Of a DNA stretch of 64,000 nt, positions 44,842 to 56,345 are shown in pieces (positions within the stretch are counted from its first letter, which is position 1; each line of letters starts with the position of its first letter). Source of the DNA: Talinum fruticosum. Lineage: Eukaryota; Streptophyta; Magnoliopsida; Caryophyllales; Talinaceae. Where the stretch lies: the NCBI GenBank assembly GCA_021018815.1, contig JAITYX010000145.1:434001-498000 (forward strand), written 5' to 3'. A program made the position numbers and the translations under genes. The notes below the pieces were generated by a model. The model worked only from the letters and a program-made list of their open reading frames with translations, was not told the origin of the DNA and made no database searches.

Positions 44842-47800
44842 TCGAAGACTCGACTCGAACTTATATCATTCCAGGTACTATCAAGGACTCGAGTACAAAC
44901 CTCATCCCTCCTAAGTTTTGATTACAAGTCATTCCGAGTTATATAGAAACTATTGCATATGTTTTCATTCCATTCGACTAACTTAGAATACACATTCTTG
45001 TTCATCAACTCACACCGATGTTTCGAGTCACTCGGACACCACTTAGATTTATCATATGATCAAGCAACCTCTCTAACACTTTTTGTCCAAGTTCGACTTC
45101 ATATTCTGAAGTAAAGTGAATTACAGCGTTAATTCATCTTTCTAAGTTAGCATGTTTGTTTGAGAATTATTTATTTAGATCAAGTACTTATACTCAAAAT
45201 ATTTTCTTTATAACTTGATCTTTTCTAAGTCTAACTGTAACACCCCGAAACACCCCTTGGGAGTATTACATTGCCAAAATTCCTTATAGGAACTCCCAAG
45301 GCTCTTTACGGCGCCGGTTTGGCTGATTAAACTCAACTTAAAGAAAATAAAGGTGGTTTCCCAAAAGAATATGAGATTTCCTAAAAATTTCGGCGAATTC
45401 CGTTTATAATGTGGACTATCCCATAGGCTTAAAGCCTTAAAACCTTGCATAAAAACCATAATATAACTCAACGAGCCACACGCTCGGAGCATACAACTCA
45501 ACGGCCACACGGCTGGAGTCCAACCAATCATGCGATAAAACTTAAAACAATCTAAATGGTTCGTTATACATCTCGCTATAACTATATGAACTAAATTCCA
45601 AACTACAATGCTTGAGAAATATAAGAAATGCATATTCTTGACTCGAATCACTTAGCACGGAGTCCGAAATATGCTAGGTGTGAATCATACATTCCGAAAA
45701 TGTACTCGCAACATTGGGAGAGGGAAATTTGTGGGGGTGAGCAATAACCACGGGCTCACCGGAGTCCTATACCCTTAAAATAGAAATTCTTGACACATAA
45801 TACTCATAATAATAAAATCAGCGAAAGCATAATAATATAATACAAATCTATATACTTTTCAATGAAATCTCTTGGAATCATTCGCAACATAAAGCTCATA
45901 ACAATTCAATCATTTGAAAGCACGATTTGCAATCATTTTTGGAATGGAATTACTTTAAACAAGGTGGAATCATCTGCACTTTCTTTCAAATACTTTCAAC
46001 CATAAGCCGAAAATTCTTTCGGGGCTTTCAACGATTGAACTAGCACCGAGGCGGTTCTCGGGGTGCTACCCCGACTCAGGTTCTCGGGACCTATCTCTAG
46101 TCAAATACCTAGAAGGCTCCGCTTTCCTCGTCAGGAAAGAATCAACCTCTCCTATTGATGGGCATCCCGATACGCAAGGACCCCGTTGCACGATACGCAC
46201 GACCACCTCCTTCCTCCGGTCTAAACAGTCTTAGCCCATAATTCATTTAAATCGAAGTGATCACATTCACTTATCAAACTTGGTTGCTAACCAAGATCTC
46301 AATCAATTTATCATCGTAGGGAGGCATGACACACGTGTCACCCTTCTAAATTCCCTTTCTCAAATCCGATTCACTTTCTCAAATAAGATTCACTTTCTTA
46401 AACAAGTTTCGCTTCTTTATAACACATTCACGTTTGAAAGGCAGTTCACAAGAAGTTGCATTCAAGGATCATTTCACGTAAAATAAAAAACTCCTTTCAA
46501 AATTACTTTTGAGTATCACGTAAAGCAATCACTTAACACGAACAACCACCATTCACTGCAAGCAATCATTCTCAACTCTTTCCAACTATACCTTTTCAAT
46601 CCACCATTCTAGTACGATTAGTTTCCATTTTCCGAGCCACAATAACCGTGAGCGGATGCCACCTAATTGAATGTTCAACTTCTCACAATTCTCTGTCTTT
46701 ACTTCAATTGCTCATTCTATATTTCTACTTTATGAATCCACTTCTTTTGCTCACGTCTTGACTACTCACAACTCCCTGTCTTTACTTCAACTCCTCATTC
46801 TAGGTCTCTATTTCATAAATTAACTTCCTTTGCTTATACTCGGCCATATGACTCCTATTCTCACTTTATCACTTAAATTCCTCTTGTTAGGTTCATCTTC
46901 CAACTTAATTTCATCTCAAAGACTTAGATACATTCTAAACTCAACTTAACCTTACAATTCCCCGCTCGTCGTTTCCCTGCCTCAAACTCCCCATTGTATA
47001 TCGTTGTCTTATTAATCGACTCCTGTTCATCTACCCTTAATTATATAACTCTCAATCGCTTTTCATTATTCAATTTCCGTTAGTTTCGCTTACCTTCCCA
47101 TTCAGTTCAACCTCGAGGATTTCAATATACTTTAAAACTTAATTGACTCGACAATCACCCCTCCTAGCCTCAATTGTGCTTCACTTAATGTGAATTCATA
47201 CCCTTTGTGCACTTCCCTCATTATTTCCCGATATTAGCAATCATTTCGTAATGCCACAATCTCAGTAAATCTCTAAAGCTCAATCTAAAATATTGATTCA
47301 TAATTCATACCCAAACCACAACATGCTCATCGCCATCCCCAACCGACCAAATTCCCGATACTACTCATTATACCCACGCAACCCAACTCCGTTTGAAATC
47401 CCCGGTTTCCAATTTAGGCCTAAACAACTACCAATTCCTTTCACAACTCCTAATTCAACTTTCAAGCAACTACTAAACTCGTTCAATAGCAAACATGTTC
47501 AATATTCACAATCACATTCAACAATCACAATAAACTCATTTGGATTTCGAATTTACTAATAGTTTAGGGTATAAGACTACCCACCTCGAATTTTACGATT
47601 TGTAATATGATTTGGATGAATTCGGATTGGGTTCCTTGCCCTCTTCTTCTTCCCATTCTACCTCTCGTACCTCTCACTCTACCTCCTGCCCTCGTTCTCT
47701 GCCTCTCGCTTCTCTGCTTCTTCCTTCCGCCATCTACTTAATCTTCTTCTTATTCCCCTCTAATGCTTGCCCTCGATCTCCCTTTTACGTTTACGCTCCG

Positions 47801-49606
47801 TTCTCCTTTCTTGCTCGCTTTACGTCGTCGTCCCTCGCTCGTCGTTCGCCCTTGCCCGCCGGCTGGTGTTGTTTTGCTCGCCGATCGCGGTTTCGCAGCC
47901 CTCCTCCATCCTCCACGTCCGACGCCGTCGCTAGCCACGGTTCTTGCGCCCACCGACCGCCTCCCTCTTTGCCCTTGCGTTCATGTCCCTTTCTTGGCCT
48001 CGGTTTTGCCCTCATTTGGGCCTTGGCTATTCCTCGCGCTGCTCTGTCATCTCACCTCCCTAGCCGTGGAGCCCGCCAGCCTCCGGTCGCTTCCCTGCTC
48101 TCGCTCGCCCTCTCCCGCTCTCTCTGTCTCCCTCGCTCTGTCTCACTCTCTCTCTCTCTCTCCGCTGCTTCGTTCGTTCCCCCTCCTTCTTTCTTTTCGG
48201 TGGTTTCCATCAGTGCTGGCAGCACTCGCTTCCCTATACTAATCCCCTTCTCCCTTCTTTTGTTTTTTTCATCCTCAATGTAATTAAACCCACATACGTA
48301 ACATACGTTGTCTCGGATTAATACGTAGCTGGTTCGGGCGAAAACTCGAAAACCGAATTAATATGCTTCACCAATAAGAGTTACGCGAACTAATAATAAT
48401 TCTCTCAAATTAATTTACGATTATCTAACCACGTATAAAACTTGGTCGCTCGATCCACTATATTTAATTAAGGCTAAATAATAAGCTTAACTCGTAAACT
48501 ACCTAACCAAAAATTACGGGTCTTACATTTGACTCGATGGATTATGAGTGTAATGAATATTAGACTCGAAAATTTCACTTCTCTAGGCCTAAGATAATTT
48601 TGCACTTAATTATCTTAATTAAATTATTATTTGTGCCTAATCTTGGAGCAAAGTATTTTATACTCGAGAACCAAAATTGTTTACATTTGTAGGTTATCTA
48701 AACGAGGTTATCTTATTTTTGAATTACAAAAGTAACCGGCTTCAAGTTGTCAATCAACAGCGAGACAAGGCTTTTCTACTTCGAACAGGGTTCGGACGAT
48801 GTGTCGAGATTGTCTGTTTCTAAAACTGAAAATCTTCAACGCCAAGCTCAACGGTGGTTTCCACCTTATTTTTCATACACCACCAGCTGATTGGAGCACC
48901 TTTAAGAGTCAAGAGCCGTTACACAACGTTCACATCTCAACGGATCTTTTCCGAGCGACTCGGAAGAACCATTACAACGATCACAAAAGGACTTCTATTC
49001 GGAAGAGAGTCACAACGGCTAATCCGCTTAGTCATCCATAAATATAAGCCAACTCTAAAGACTTGAAGATTGCAGAGACTTGCTAGAATTATTGTTAATG
49101 CACATTACTTAAGATAAAGTCTTTGTCCAATCTTTTATTTACAACTCCCAACTTGTAATTCCTACTTTACGAGTTGTAAAGTCTTGTAATAAGTGACATA
49201 CTCTTTCTTACTTTGTGAGTAAGCTTCCTTGACCGAGCTATAAGGGTTAACTAAGCTCGCTTGTCCCTAACTCGTAAAGGTTACCTCGGTTAGGAAGTAC
49301 TAGATCGGATAAAGGAACTTTTGACTCTAGGAAAACACTATAAGGAATTGTTTAAGGGAGCAATTCCGGTTGAGTCGATCTGCTATATTTTGTGGATTCA
49401 AAATAGTGGATTTGACTTGGTGCTTGGATTAGCACCGGCCGTGGTTTTCTGCCACAAGAGGGTTTCCACATATATCCGAGTTTATATTTTTTGAGTCCAA
49501 TCTAGATTCGATTGTCTTGATTACTTCTTTCAAGCTTTAATCTTCTAAGTTGGACAAAATTTCCTCATCACCATATTCACCCCCTCTCTCCAAGAGCAAA
49601 CCTTCA
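44842..49606 (+). repeat. 5' LTR of element D, with a nested insertion
   Basis: Starts TCGAAGACTCG, where other copies have TGAAGACTCG. It is interrupted at 45236-48527 and ends GAGCAAACCTTCA. Without the insertion it is about 1472 bp. AACGG motifs near 48850, 48943 and 49015 precede CCATAAATATAAG. Confidence 0.82.
45236..48527. repeat. solo LTR of another family, Tekay/Del-like
   Basis: Starts TGTAACACCCCGAAACACCCC and ends ACGGGTCTTACA. The TGTAA/TTACA ends, the 3.3-kb length and blocks such as GGGGGTGAGCAATAACCACGGG fit long LTRs of chromovirus (Tekay/Del) elements. It has no internal domain. I find no clean target duplication (CTAAC against TTTGA), and the orientation is unsure. A GC-rich, pyrimidine-biased region near the right end (47610-48280) contains a 223-codon frame of Ser/Leu/Pro/Arg-rich sequence, judged not a gene. 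The span 45650-47580 is AT-rich and without ORFs of note. Confidence 0.6.
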
Positions 49607-49608
49607 AT

Positions 49609-49620
49609 TGGTATCGAGCC
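49609..49620 (+). other. primer binding site of element D
   Basis: TGGTATCGAGCC lies two bases after the LTR, identical to that of element B and one A short of the iMet tRNA complement. Confidence 0.75.
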
Positions 49621-49626
49621 TAGCCT

Positions 49627-51360
49627 TTCGTAAAGGATCTAACAATCCAAAGGTTTACTCGGATCAAACTTGGTGCACTCGGAAAAAGCTCATGGAATTC
49701 TTTCTATCGGATCACGATGAAGATGTATGGAACATCATACATGAAGGCAACTACGTTCCATTGAAGATGGAAGATACAAGAACTATGCCTAAAGCAAAGT
49801 TCGAATACACCACCGAAGAGGTAGAAAAGGTCACAAAGAACTTTAAAGCGATGAACATTCTAATGTGCGCCATCAGCTCAAAAGAATACAACGAGTGTCG
49901 GCTTGTGACACGGCCAAAGATGTGTAGGACACTCTTGTCAACACATATGAAGGATCCAACCAAGTAAGACAAGCGAAGATAAGTCAATATCTTCACAAAT
50001 ACGAGCTGTTCAAGATGGAGCCGAAGAAAACATCACTTAGATGTTTATATGCTTCATTGAGATTACAAACAATCTCAAATCTCTGGGTAGAAAGATTTCC
50101 CATGAAGAGATGTGCGGAAAAATCATAAGGAGTCTACCCAAGAGAGATGGGGTCCCAAGGTGACAGCCATGGAGGAAGCTCATAACCTCTCTCAACTAAA
50201 GCCGGATGAACTGATTGGGAAGCTTCTTACTCATGAAATCCATCTAGAAGAAGAGGATGCCGAAGTCAGCACTAAAAAGAATATTGCGGTAAAGGCCTCG
50301 TAAAGCGAGAGGAGAAAATCTCGGTTCCTCGGAATCAAAAAAGATCCCATGGCACTCATTGCTGGAGGCTTCAAAAGAATGATGAAGCACCAGAAATGGG
50401 AGAAAAGGCCAAGTGAAGAGTTCTACACGAAAGATAAGAAGGATAAAAAAGGTAAATACTCATCTCCTTCAAATTTATCCTTAACTAAGAACTTTAGGTG
50501 TTTTGAATGTGGCAGTAAAGATCACATAGTCAAGGACTTTCCAAGAAGAAAGAGGGACAGAAAGAAGAAGAAGGCTATGATTGCCACATGGAGTGATGAA
50601 GATTCATTTGAAAAAGATGAAGACTCGGACGATTCAAAGTGTCCGATGGCTCTATCGGACTCGGAAGCTGAATCGAGTTAAACTCTTACAACTCGGACAA
50701 TGTGGAGACAAATCCTCGGGAGGTAATTGAATATTTCCTTAAGTTTTCCAAAGTTGATTTAGCTAAATATATTTACACTTTGGAAGAAAAGTCCAATTCG
50801 ATTCTTCACAATACAAAGAACAACTTGAGTCTCTTACTTCGAGAGCATTGGTTTGAAAAATGAATTCGAAAACCGAGACTCACTCTAAGAGAACTCAAGA
50901 CTAGTGGTCAAGCTAATGAGACCGAGTATGAGAAACTCAGGAGAGAAAACGAACATCTAAAACAAAAGCTCAATGAGTCTCAAGAGCTTGTTTTGAAGTT
51001 TACTCAAGGTTAGAAAAACCTTGACATGCTCTTAGGATCTCAATGTGTCTCCTTCGGAAAGGAAGGACTTGGCTTTAACAAAAGGAGGAATCAAATTCCT
51101 ACTCGGATCTTTTCAAAAAGGACTCTAGAATGGTTAAGTTCAGAAAGGTTGAGCATAGTCCTATTCATAAGAATGAAAGAAAGAGCTGAGCCTATACCGA
51201 CTTACAGGAGAAAACCTTCTCCGCTAGTTTATAAAAGAAAAGAATTTCAAAAGAAAGAGACATGGACTAAGTTTTCTAAAAGAAAAACTCATAATCAGAC
51301 CAAACCCAAAGTAATTCAAATCTAGGTTCCTAAGAGTCTTCTTCCTCGAAAAGAACCACA
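49627..51360 (+). pseudogene. gag: copia gag (element D), degenerate
   Basis: The N-terminal start is lost relative to B. Visible parts: KKLMEFFLSDHDEDVWNIIH and FKAMNILMCAISSKEYNE (49608-49967, UBN2-like); SQLKPDELIGKLLTHEIHLE (50112-50303); and KDPMALIAGGFKRMMKHQKW with the zinc knuckle CFECGSKDHIVKDF (from 50499). The last knuckle Cys has become Phe. The acidic SDEDSFEKDEDSDDSK follows, then a coiled-coil region near 50750-51000 and a basic tail (51026-51325). Stops interrupt it at several places. It ends at the intron-like segment before pol. Confidence 0.82.
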
Positions 51361-51424
51361 GTAAAGGGAGTTACTTGGGTTCGTTAGAGGAAGTGAGAAG
51401 GGTTAGTATGTTTCTCACTTGCAG
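51361..51424 (+). other. gag/pol boundary, intron-like segment (element D)
   Basis: 64 bases from GTAAAG to CTTGCAG, with stop codons and the conserved GAGGAAGTGAGAAGGGTTAG block and a pyrimidine-rich 3' part. The gag frame meets a TAA at its first bases, and the protease motif follows about 30 bases after its end. Confidence 0.35.
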
Positions 51425-52552
51425 GTAACTCAAAAAAGGACAAAAGGTCGAGTGGTACCTAGATAATGGATGTTCACGCCACATGTCAGGAAATTCAAGA
51501 CTCTTTTCTGAGTTGGAAGATTACAAAGGAGGCAAAGTCACTTTTGGAGATGACGAGTAAGGGCAAGATAGTTGTGATAGGTAAGATTGGAAAAAGGAGA
51601 CAACCTGGTCAGCCGAGTCTATCTTGTCAAGGGATTAAAGTACAATTTACTCAAGCATCTCTCAACTGTGTGACAAAGGCCAAGAGGTAAGGTTCACTTA
51701 GACCAATTACTATATTTCGATGCAACTACCAAGGAGACTAAGCTCTCGGGTAAGAGATCGAGTAACACCTACACTATTTCTCTTTCGATGCTAGTCAGAA
51801 TTTATTGTGTTTAAGAGCATCTCTGCATGATGATTATTGGACATGGCATCATACACTAGGTCATGTTAGCATGCACACTATCAAAAAGCTTGCATCTCAT
51901 GGTTTAGTCGGAGGATTACATAATTGTGCATATAAGAAAGATAAAATTTGTGAAGTATGCACAAAAGGGAAACATGTCGGATCATCTTTCAAATTTCTCA
52001 AAACTATTTCCGCATCCAAAGTGCTTGAAATGCTGCATATGGATTTATGTGGTAAAATCCTTGTAAAGAGTCTCGGAGGTAAATCATATGTACTTGTAAT
52101 TATTGATGACTACGACGATTTACATGTGTGTGATTTCTTAAGCACAAAAATGAAGCTTTCAAAGAGTTCAGCAAGCTTTGTAGGAAAATTCAAGTTGAGC
52201 CTTAGACCGAGATCGAAAGATTTGAACTAACGATGGAAGGGAGTTTGATTACTTAGAATTTGTAGAGTTCTGCGATAAGAATGGTATCTTGCATAACTTC
52301 TCAGCACCCAGAACTCCTCAACATAATGGAGTAGTGGAGAGAAAGAATAGAACTCTTGAAGAAATAGGTAGGACAATGATGATTGAACATGATCCGCCTT
52401 ACTATTTCTTGGCTGAGGCGATCAACACTCGTAAACTACATACTAAACAGATGCTTCATCGGACCCAGCTGAAGAAAACTCCATACGAGCTCTACAAGGG
52501 AAAGAAACCCAACATTTCATATTTCAAACCCTTCGGATGTAAGTGCTATGTT
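51425..52552 (+). pseudogene. pol: copia pol, protease and integrase part (element D)
   Basis: The protease motif WYLDNGCSRHMSG is at about 51451-51490 (DNG in place of DSG/DTG). The GAG-pre-integrase domain with HTLGHVSMHTIKKL and the C..CTKGKH half of the zinc finger lies at 51840-51975. The integrase core has LHMDLCGKI, VLVIIDDY, LHNFSAPRTPQHNGVVER and KNRTLEEIGRTMMIEH (catalytic Glu retained), then PNISYFKPFGCKCYV. It stops exactly there, where the H LTR begins. There are two or three frameshifts. Confidence 0.85.
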
Positions 52553-54041
52553 TGAAAGTTTGCTCTTGGAGAGTCTTAGTCACCCTAGAGGGGCTGAATA
52601 GGGTGAATGAGGAAATTTTAACAAACTTGGAAGATTAAAGCTTGAACACAATAAACAAAACTGTATGGGTCTAGATTAGACTCGGGAAAGTATGAACTCG
52701 GATTTACGTGGAAACCCTCATGGGGCACAGAACCACTTCCAGTGCTAGTCCAAGCACCATGTCAAATCCACTATTTTGAATCCACAAAATATAGTAGATC
52801 GACTCAACTAGAATTGCTCCCTTAGACAATTCCTTACATAGTTTTCGTAGACTTGGAAATTCCCTTATCTCGATCTAGTACTTCCTAACTAAGGTAACCT
52901 TTACGAGTTAGGGACAATTGAGCTGAGTTAACCTTTACTGAGCTGTCAAGGGACCTTACTCAGAAAGTAAGATAGAGTATGTGACTGATTACAAGACTGT
53001 ACAACTCGGAAAGTATGAATTACAAGTTGGGAGTTGTAAGTGGAAGATTGAGTGTGTATACAAAGACTTTGGCTTAAGTGATGTGTATTGACAAATAATT
53101 CCAGCAAATCTTCAAGTCATAAGAGGTGGCTTCTATTTATAGATGACCAAGATGTTTAGCCGTTGTGACTATATTCTGAATAGAAGTCCTTTATGACCGT
53201 TGTAATGGTTCTTCCGAGTCGCTCGAAAAGATCCGTTCGATTGTGAATGTTGTACAACGGCTCTTGACTCCTTAGGATGTCCCAATCCACTAGTGGTGTT
53301 CGAAGAGTAAGGTGGAAACCACCATTGAGCTTAGCGTTGAAGATTTCCAGTTTTGGAAACAAACAACCTTGACATAGTGTCCGGGCTTAGTTCGAAGTAG
53401 AAAAGCCTTGTCTGCTGGTGATTGACGACTTGAAGCCGGTTACTTTTGTATTTCAAAAGTAGGATAACCTCGTTTAAATAACTTACAAAAGTAAACAAAT
53501 TTTGGTTCTCAAAGTATAAAATACTTTGGTCTAAGATTAGACACGAGATAATAATTTAATTAAGATAATTAAGTGCATAATTATCCGAGACCTAGAAGAG
53601 TGGAATTTTCTTAGTCTAATATTCATTACACTAAAATTCCGTCCGAGTCAATCTTAGGAAAGATCAAGTTATAAAGAGAACATCATAGTATGAGTACTTG
53701 ATCTAGACTAATACATTTCAAACAAACATGCTGACTTAGAAAGATGAATTAACGTCGTAATTCACTTTAACTTAGAATATGAAGTCGAACTTAGATACAA
53801 AGTGTTAGAGAGATTGTTTGAACATGCAATATATCTAAGTGGTGTCCGAGTGGCTCAGAAGCATCAGTGTGAATTGTTGTCCAAGAAAGTGATTTCTCGG
53901 TCAGTCGAATCGAATGAAAACATATGCAATAGTTTCTATAACACTCGGAATGACTTGCAATCAAAACCTAGGAGGGATGAGGTTTATACTCGAGTCCTTG
54001 ATATTACTCAGAATGATATAAATTCGTAGTCCGAGTTTTCA
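52553..54041 (-). repeat. 3' LTR of element H
   Basis: Left end TGAAAGTTTGCTCTTGG, right end CCGAGTTTTCA, followed by the reversed tract ATCTCCCCTTTTT. Reversed TATA CTATTTATAG near 53136. Length 1489 bp. Confidence 0.88.
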
Positions 54042-54589
54042 ATCTCCCCTTTTTGATGAAAGGCATTCCATACTCGGATAGAAACTTTGTTAGTGAAATA
54101 ATCAAGAGTTTTCATTCTTACTTATTTGATAAAGAATATATCAAAGCTTAGAACAAAATATCGCAGAGTAATAGAATAATGAATGAAGTGATTCGGACTT
54201 AGAATATTTCTGCGATAGCTCATTTGACGAAGAATTGCAAGTAGTTATATTAGAGCAAAGATAAATAAATGAGCTAATATATCGGAGCAAAATAAAATGA
54301 GAAATTTAAAACTCAAAAAGAGGTAATATCGAGAAATCAATAAGCACGAAATCGAAACTTCATTCTTATATACATAAACACGAGACAATATATACAAGAG
54401 AAAGGGTGAGAAAACTCCCCTAAAGAAGACAATAAATTTTTTAATTATTCTCCCACTTGCCTTTGAGCAAAAAAAAATCAAAATGGGGAAGAAAGTACCA
54501 AGAAGATACAATTTGTCTATTTGGAGAAAAAAATTAAAAACAGAGAAAGAAAAAAAAATTAAAACCGTGTAGTGAGTGCTTTGTTTGAG
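54042..54589 (-). other. 3' untranslated region with polypurine tracts (element H)
   Basis: Reversed tracts: ATCTCCCCTTTTT next to the LTR, AACTCCCCTAAAG near 54413 and TTCTCCCACTTGCC near 54450 (weakened). No ORF of note. Confidence 0.65.
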
Positions 54590-55640
54590 TTGAAGTGGAT
54601 GAATGTGCCGTACTCCTTCGCTGATATGAATGTGAAGACGTTGAAGATCCGGGCGGGGGCAGCACCGAGATCTCCGGGATGGGCTCAGCTCCGAGTGGCC
54701 GACCTAGAACAACATCATCGAGAGGTTCATCCTCTTGAAATTCAACGAGAGGATGGTGCTTCCTCTAGCTTGACTGCTGCCGATCGACCAGCGTTAGTAG
54801 GGTCTTCGACTCACTCGGACTACTGTCTAAGCTAATCGGTTCCGGTTGAGGAGCAGGAGCACCTTATCCCTCGGCTTCTTCCTTATCTCCCCTTCTTACT
54901 CATTTTCTTCTTCTTCCTTCTCTCCTTCTTCCTTCTCCTCGAAGGAGCTGCTTTAGCCGCAGCCTTCTCTTCTTTTTCTTCTACCTCTCCGGATGGAGAT
55001 TTGGCAAGGCTCGAGGACTCTTCGGATGTATCTAAGCTGTCCGGGTCCTGAGCTGTTTTAGAGCGCCTTTCTCCGAGGAGCTCGATAAGTTCCTACTACT
55101 CCTTGACCAAGGCCTTCATCTCGAGAAGCACATCTTGCTGCTCACGAATTTGAGATTGGGCGGTTTTTGGTTGATTGTCATAGACTGAAGAACAGTCTTG
55201 AAGGAGCGGAGGGTGTCCTTGATTTCGAGTGGACACTGAGGAGAGCTTGTCTATCATTATGGTAGACAAGGCTGTAGCGACAGAGGAAAGGGCCCCGAGG
55301 TGGAAGCATCTCTAGGTGGAGGAGGGAGTGAGAGAGGAGTCCGAGTCCGAGGCGGAGGAGAGGGCTACCTCATATCCGAGCTGTGGACCCGGACACCCGG
55401 CTGGGTTTCCTGGTATCCATAACCGAGAAGCTCTTTTCTACCAACTACAATGGCAGCCTTAGAAACCTCATTAGGATCCGAGGGAGTAGGACCTTGAATT
55501 GTTTAAAAACAAAGGTGAGGAGAGCTCCGAAGAGAGAGGAGTTGATTTCTTAGTCCGAGCAGGCATAGAGGCCATCCGCTCGATGATTGCGGGGAAGAGG
55601 TTTACATCGTAGCCCTCGAGTATGTCAAATAAAGCCTTGA
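54590..55640 (-). pseudogene. ORF3, C-terminal part (element H)
   Basis: Read from 55640 downward: KALFDILEGYDVNLFPAII and ERMASMPARTKKSTPLSSEL, then the IVV.KKEL..YGYQE region with a frameshift. A Pro/Ser-rich part and a coiled-coil stretch with SQIREQQDVLLEMKALVKE follow. The end is Lys/Glu/Ala-rich. The N-terminal domain and promoter are missing. It aligns with B and K. Confidence 0.65.
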
Positions 55641-56345
55641 GGTTGAAAATGATTTTAAAAGAGGTCATATTAACAAAACTCTTTTCATAAAAGCTGAGGA
55701 GAAAGACTTTCTTATTGCTCGGATCTATGTTGATGATATAATTTTGGAGCTACTAATGAAAATCTATGTCGAGATTTTTCGAGTTAATGAGACAGGAATG
55801 CTAAGTGAGCATGATGGGAGAACTCAATTTCCTCCTTGGTCTACAAATCAAACAAGACAAAGATGGCATCTATGTCCATCAATCAAAGTATACCAAGGAG
55901 TTGCTTGAAGAAGTACAAGCTTCAAGATGCAAAACATGCAGCAACACCAATGAGTAGCGAAACTCTATCGAGGTATGATTGGATATCTGCTATATCTTAC
56001 ATCCAGTAGGCCGGACATAATGTTTAGTGTATGTCTATGTGCAAGATTTCAGGCTAATCCAAAAGAATCACATCTCACTGTGGTGAAAAGAATCTTTACA
56101 TATCTTGCGGGGACTCGGAATCTAGGTCTATAGTTCTCAAGAGACTCGGAACCGACCCTCACTGGATACTCATATGTTGACTATGCTTGGATACAAGGTT
56201 GATAGAATGAGCACCTCAAGAGCCTACCGGTTTCGGGCCAATCCACGATATCTTGGAACTCAAAGAAACAGAACTCGAGTAAATCTATCAACTACTGAAG
56301 CTGAGTATATTGCGGTTGGAGCACGCTGTGCTCGGATTCTAAGGA
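55641..56345 (+). pseudogene. pol: copia pol fragment, RT and RNase H
   Basis: Starts inside RT with ENDFKRGHINKTLFIKAEEK, then ARIYVDDIIL (the YVDD catalytic box). After frameshifts RNase H follows, with RMSTSRAYRFRANPRYLGTQ and LSTTEAEYIAVGARCARIL. It ends at 56345, where minus-strand RT sequence begins. It has no LTR of its own and is joined at both ends to opposite-strand copia sequence. Confidence 0.78.

Larger units (their letters stand above)
44842..52552 (+). mobile_element. copia element D, 5' half
   Basis: 5' LTR (with another LTR nested in it), PBS, gag and the first third of pol. It breaks off at 52552, where the minus-strand element H begins. No 3' half was found in the window. 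Its left end meets gypsy R2 without a recognisable duplication. Confidence 0.82.
52553..55640 (-). mobile_element. copia element H, 3' end
   Basis: Minus-strand 3' LTR, polypurine region and the C-terminal two thirds of ORF3. It joins a plus-strand pol fragment abruptly near 55640. It was inserted into the integrase region of D; the duplication partner of ATGTT (52548-52552) was not found. Confidence 0.78.

Noticed and set aside
47612..48283. 223-codon ORF, the longest in the window
   Set aside because: Low-complexity Ser/Leu/Pro/Arg composition in a CT-rich tract, with long frames in other phases and on the other strand; no domain. It lies within an LTR-like repeat.
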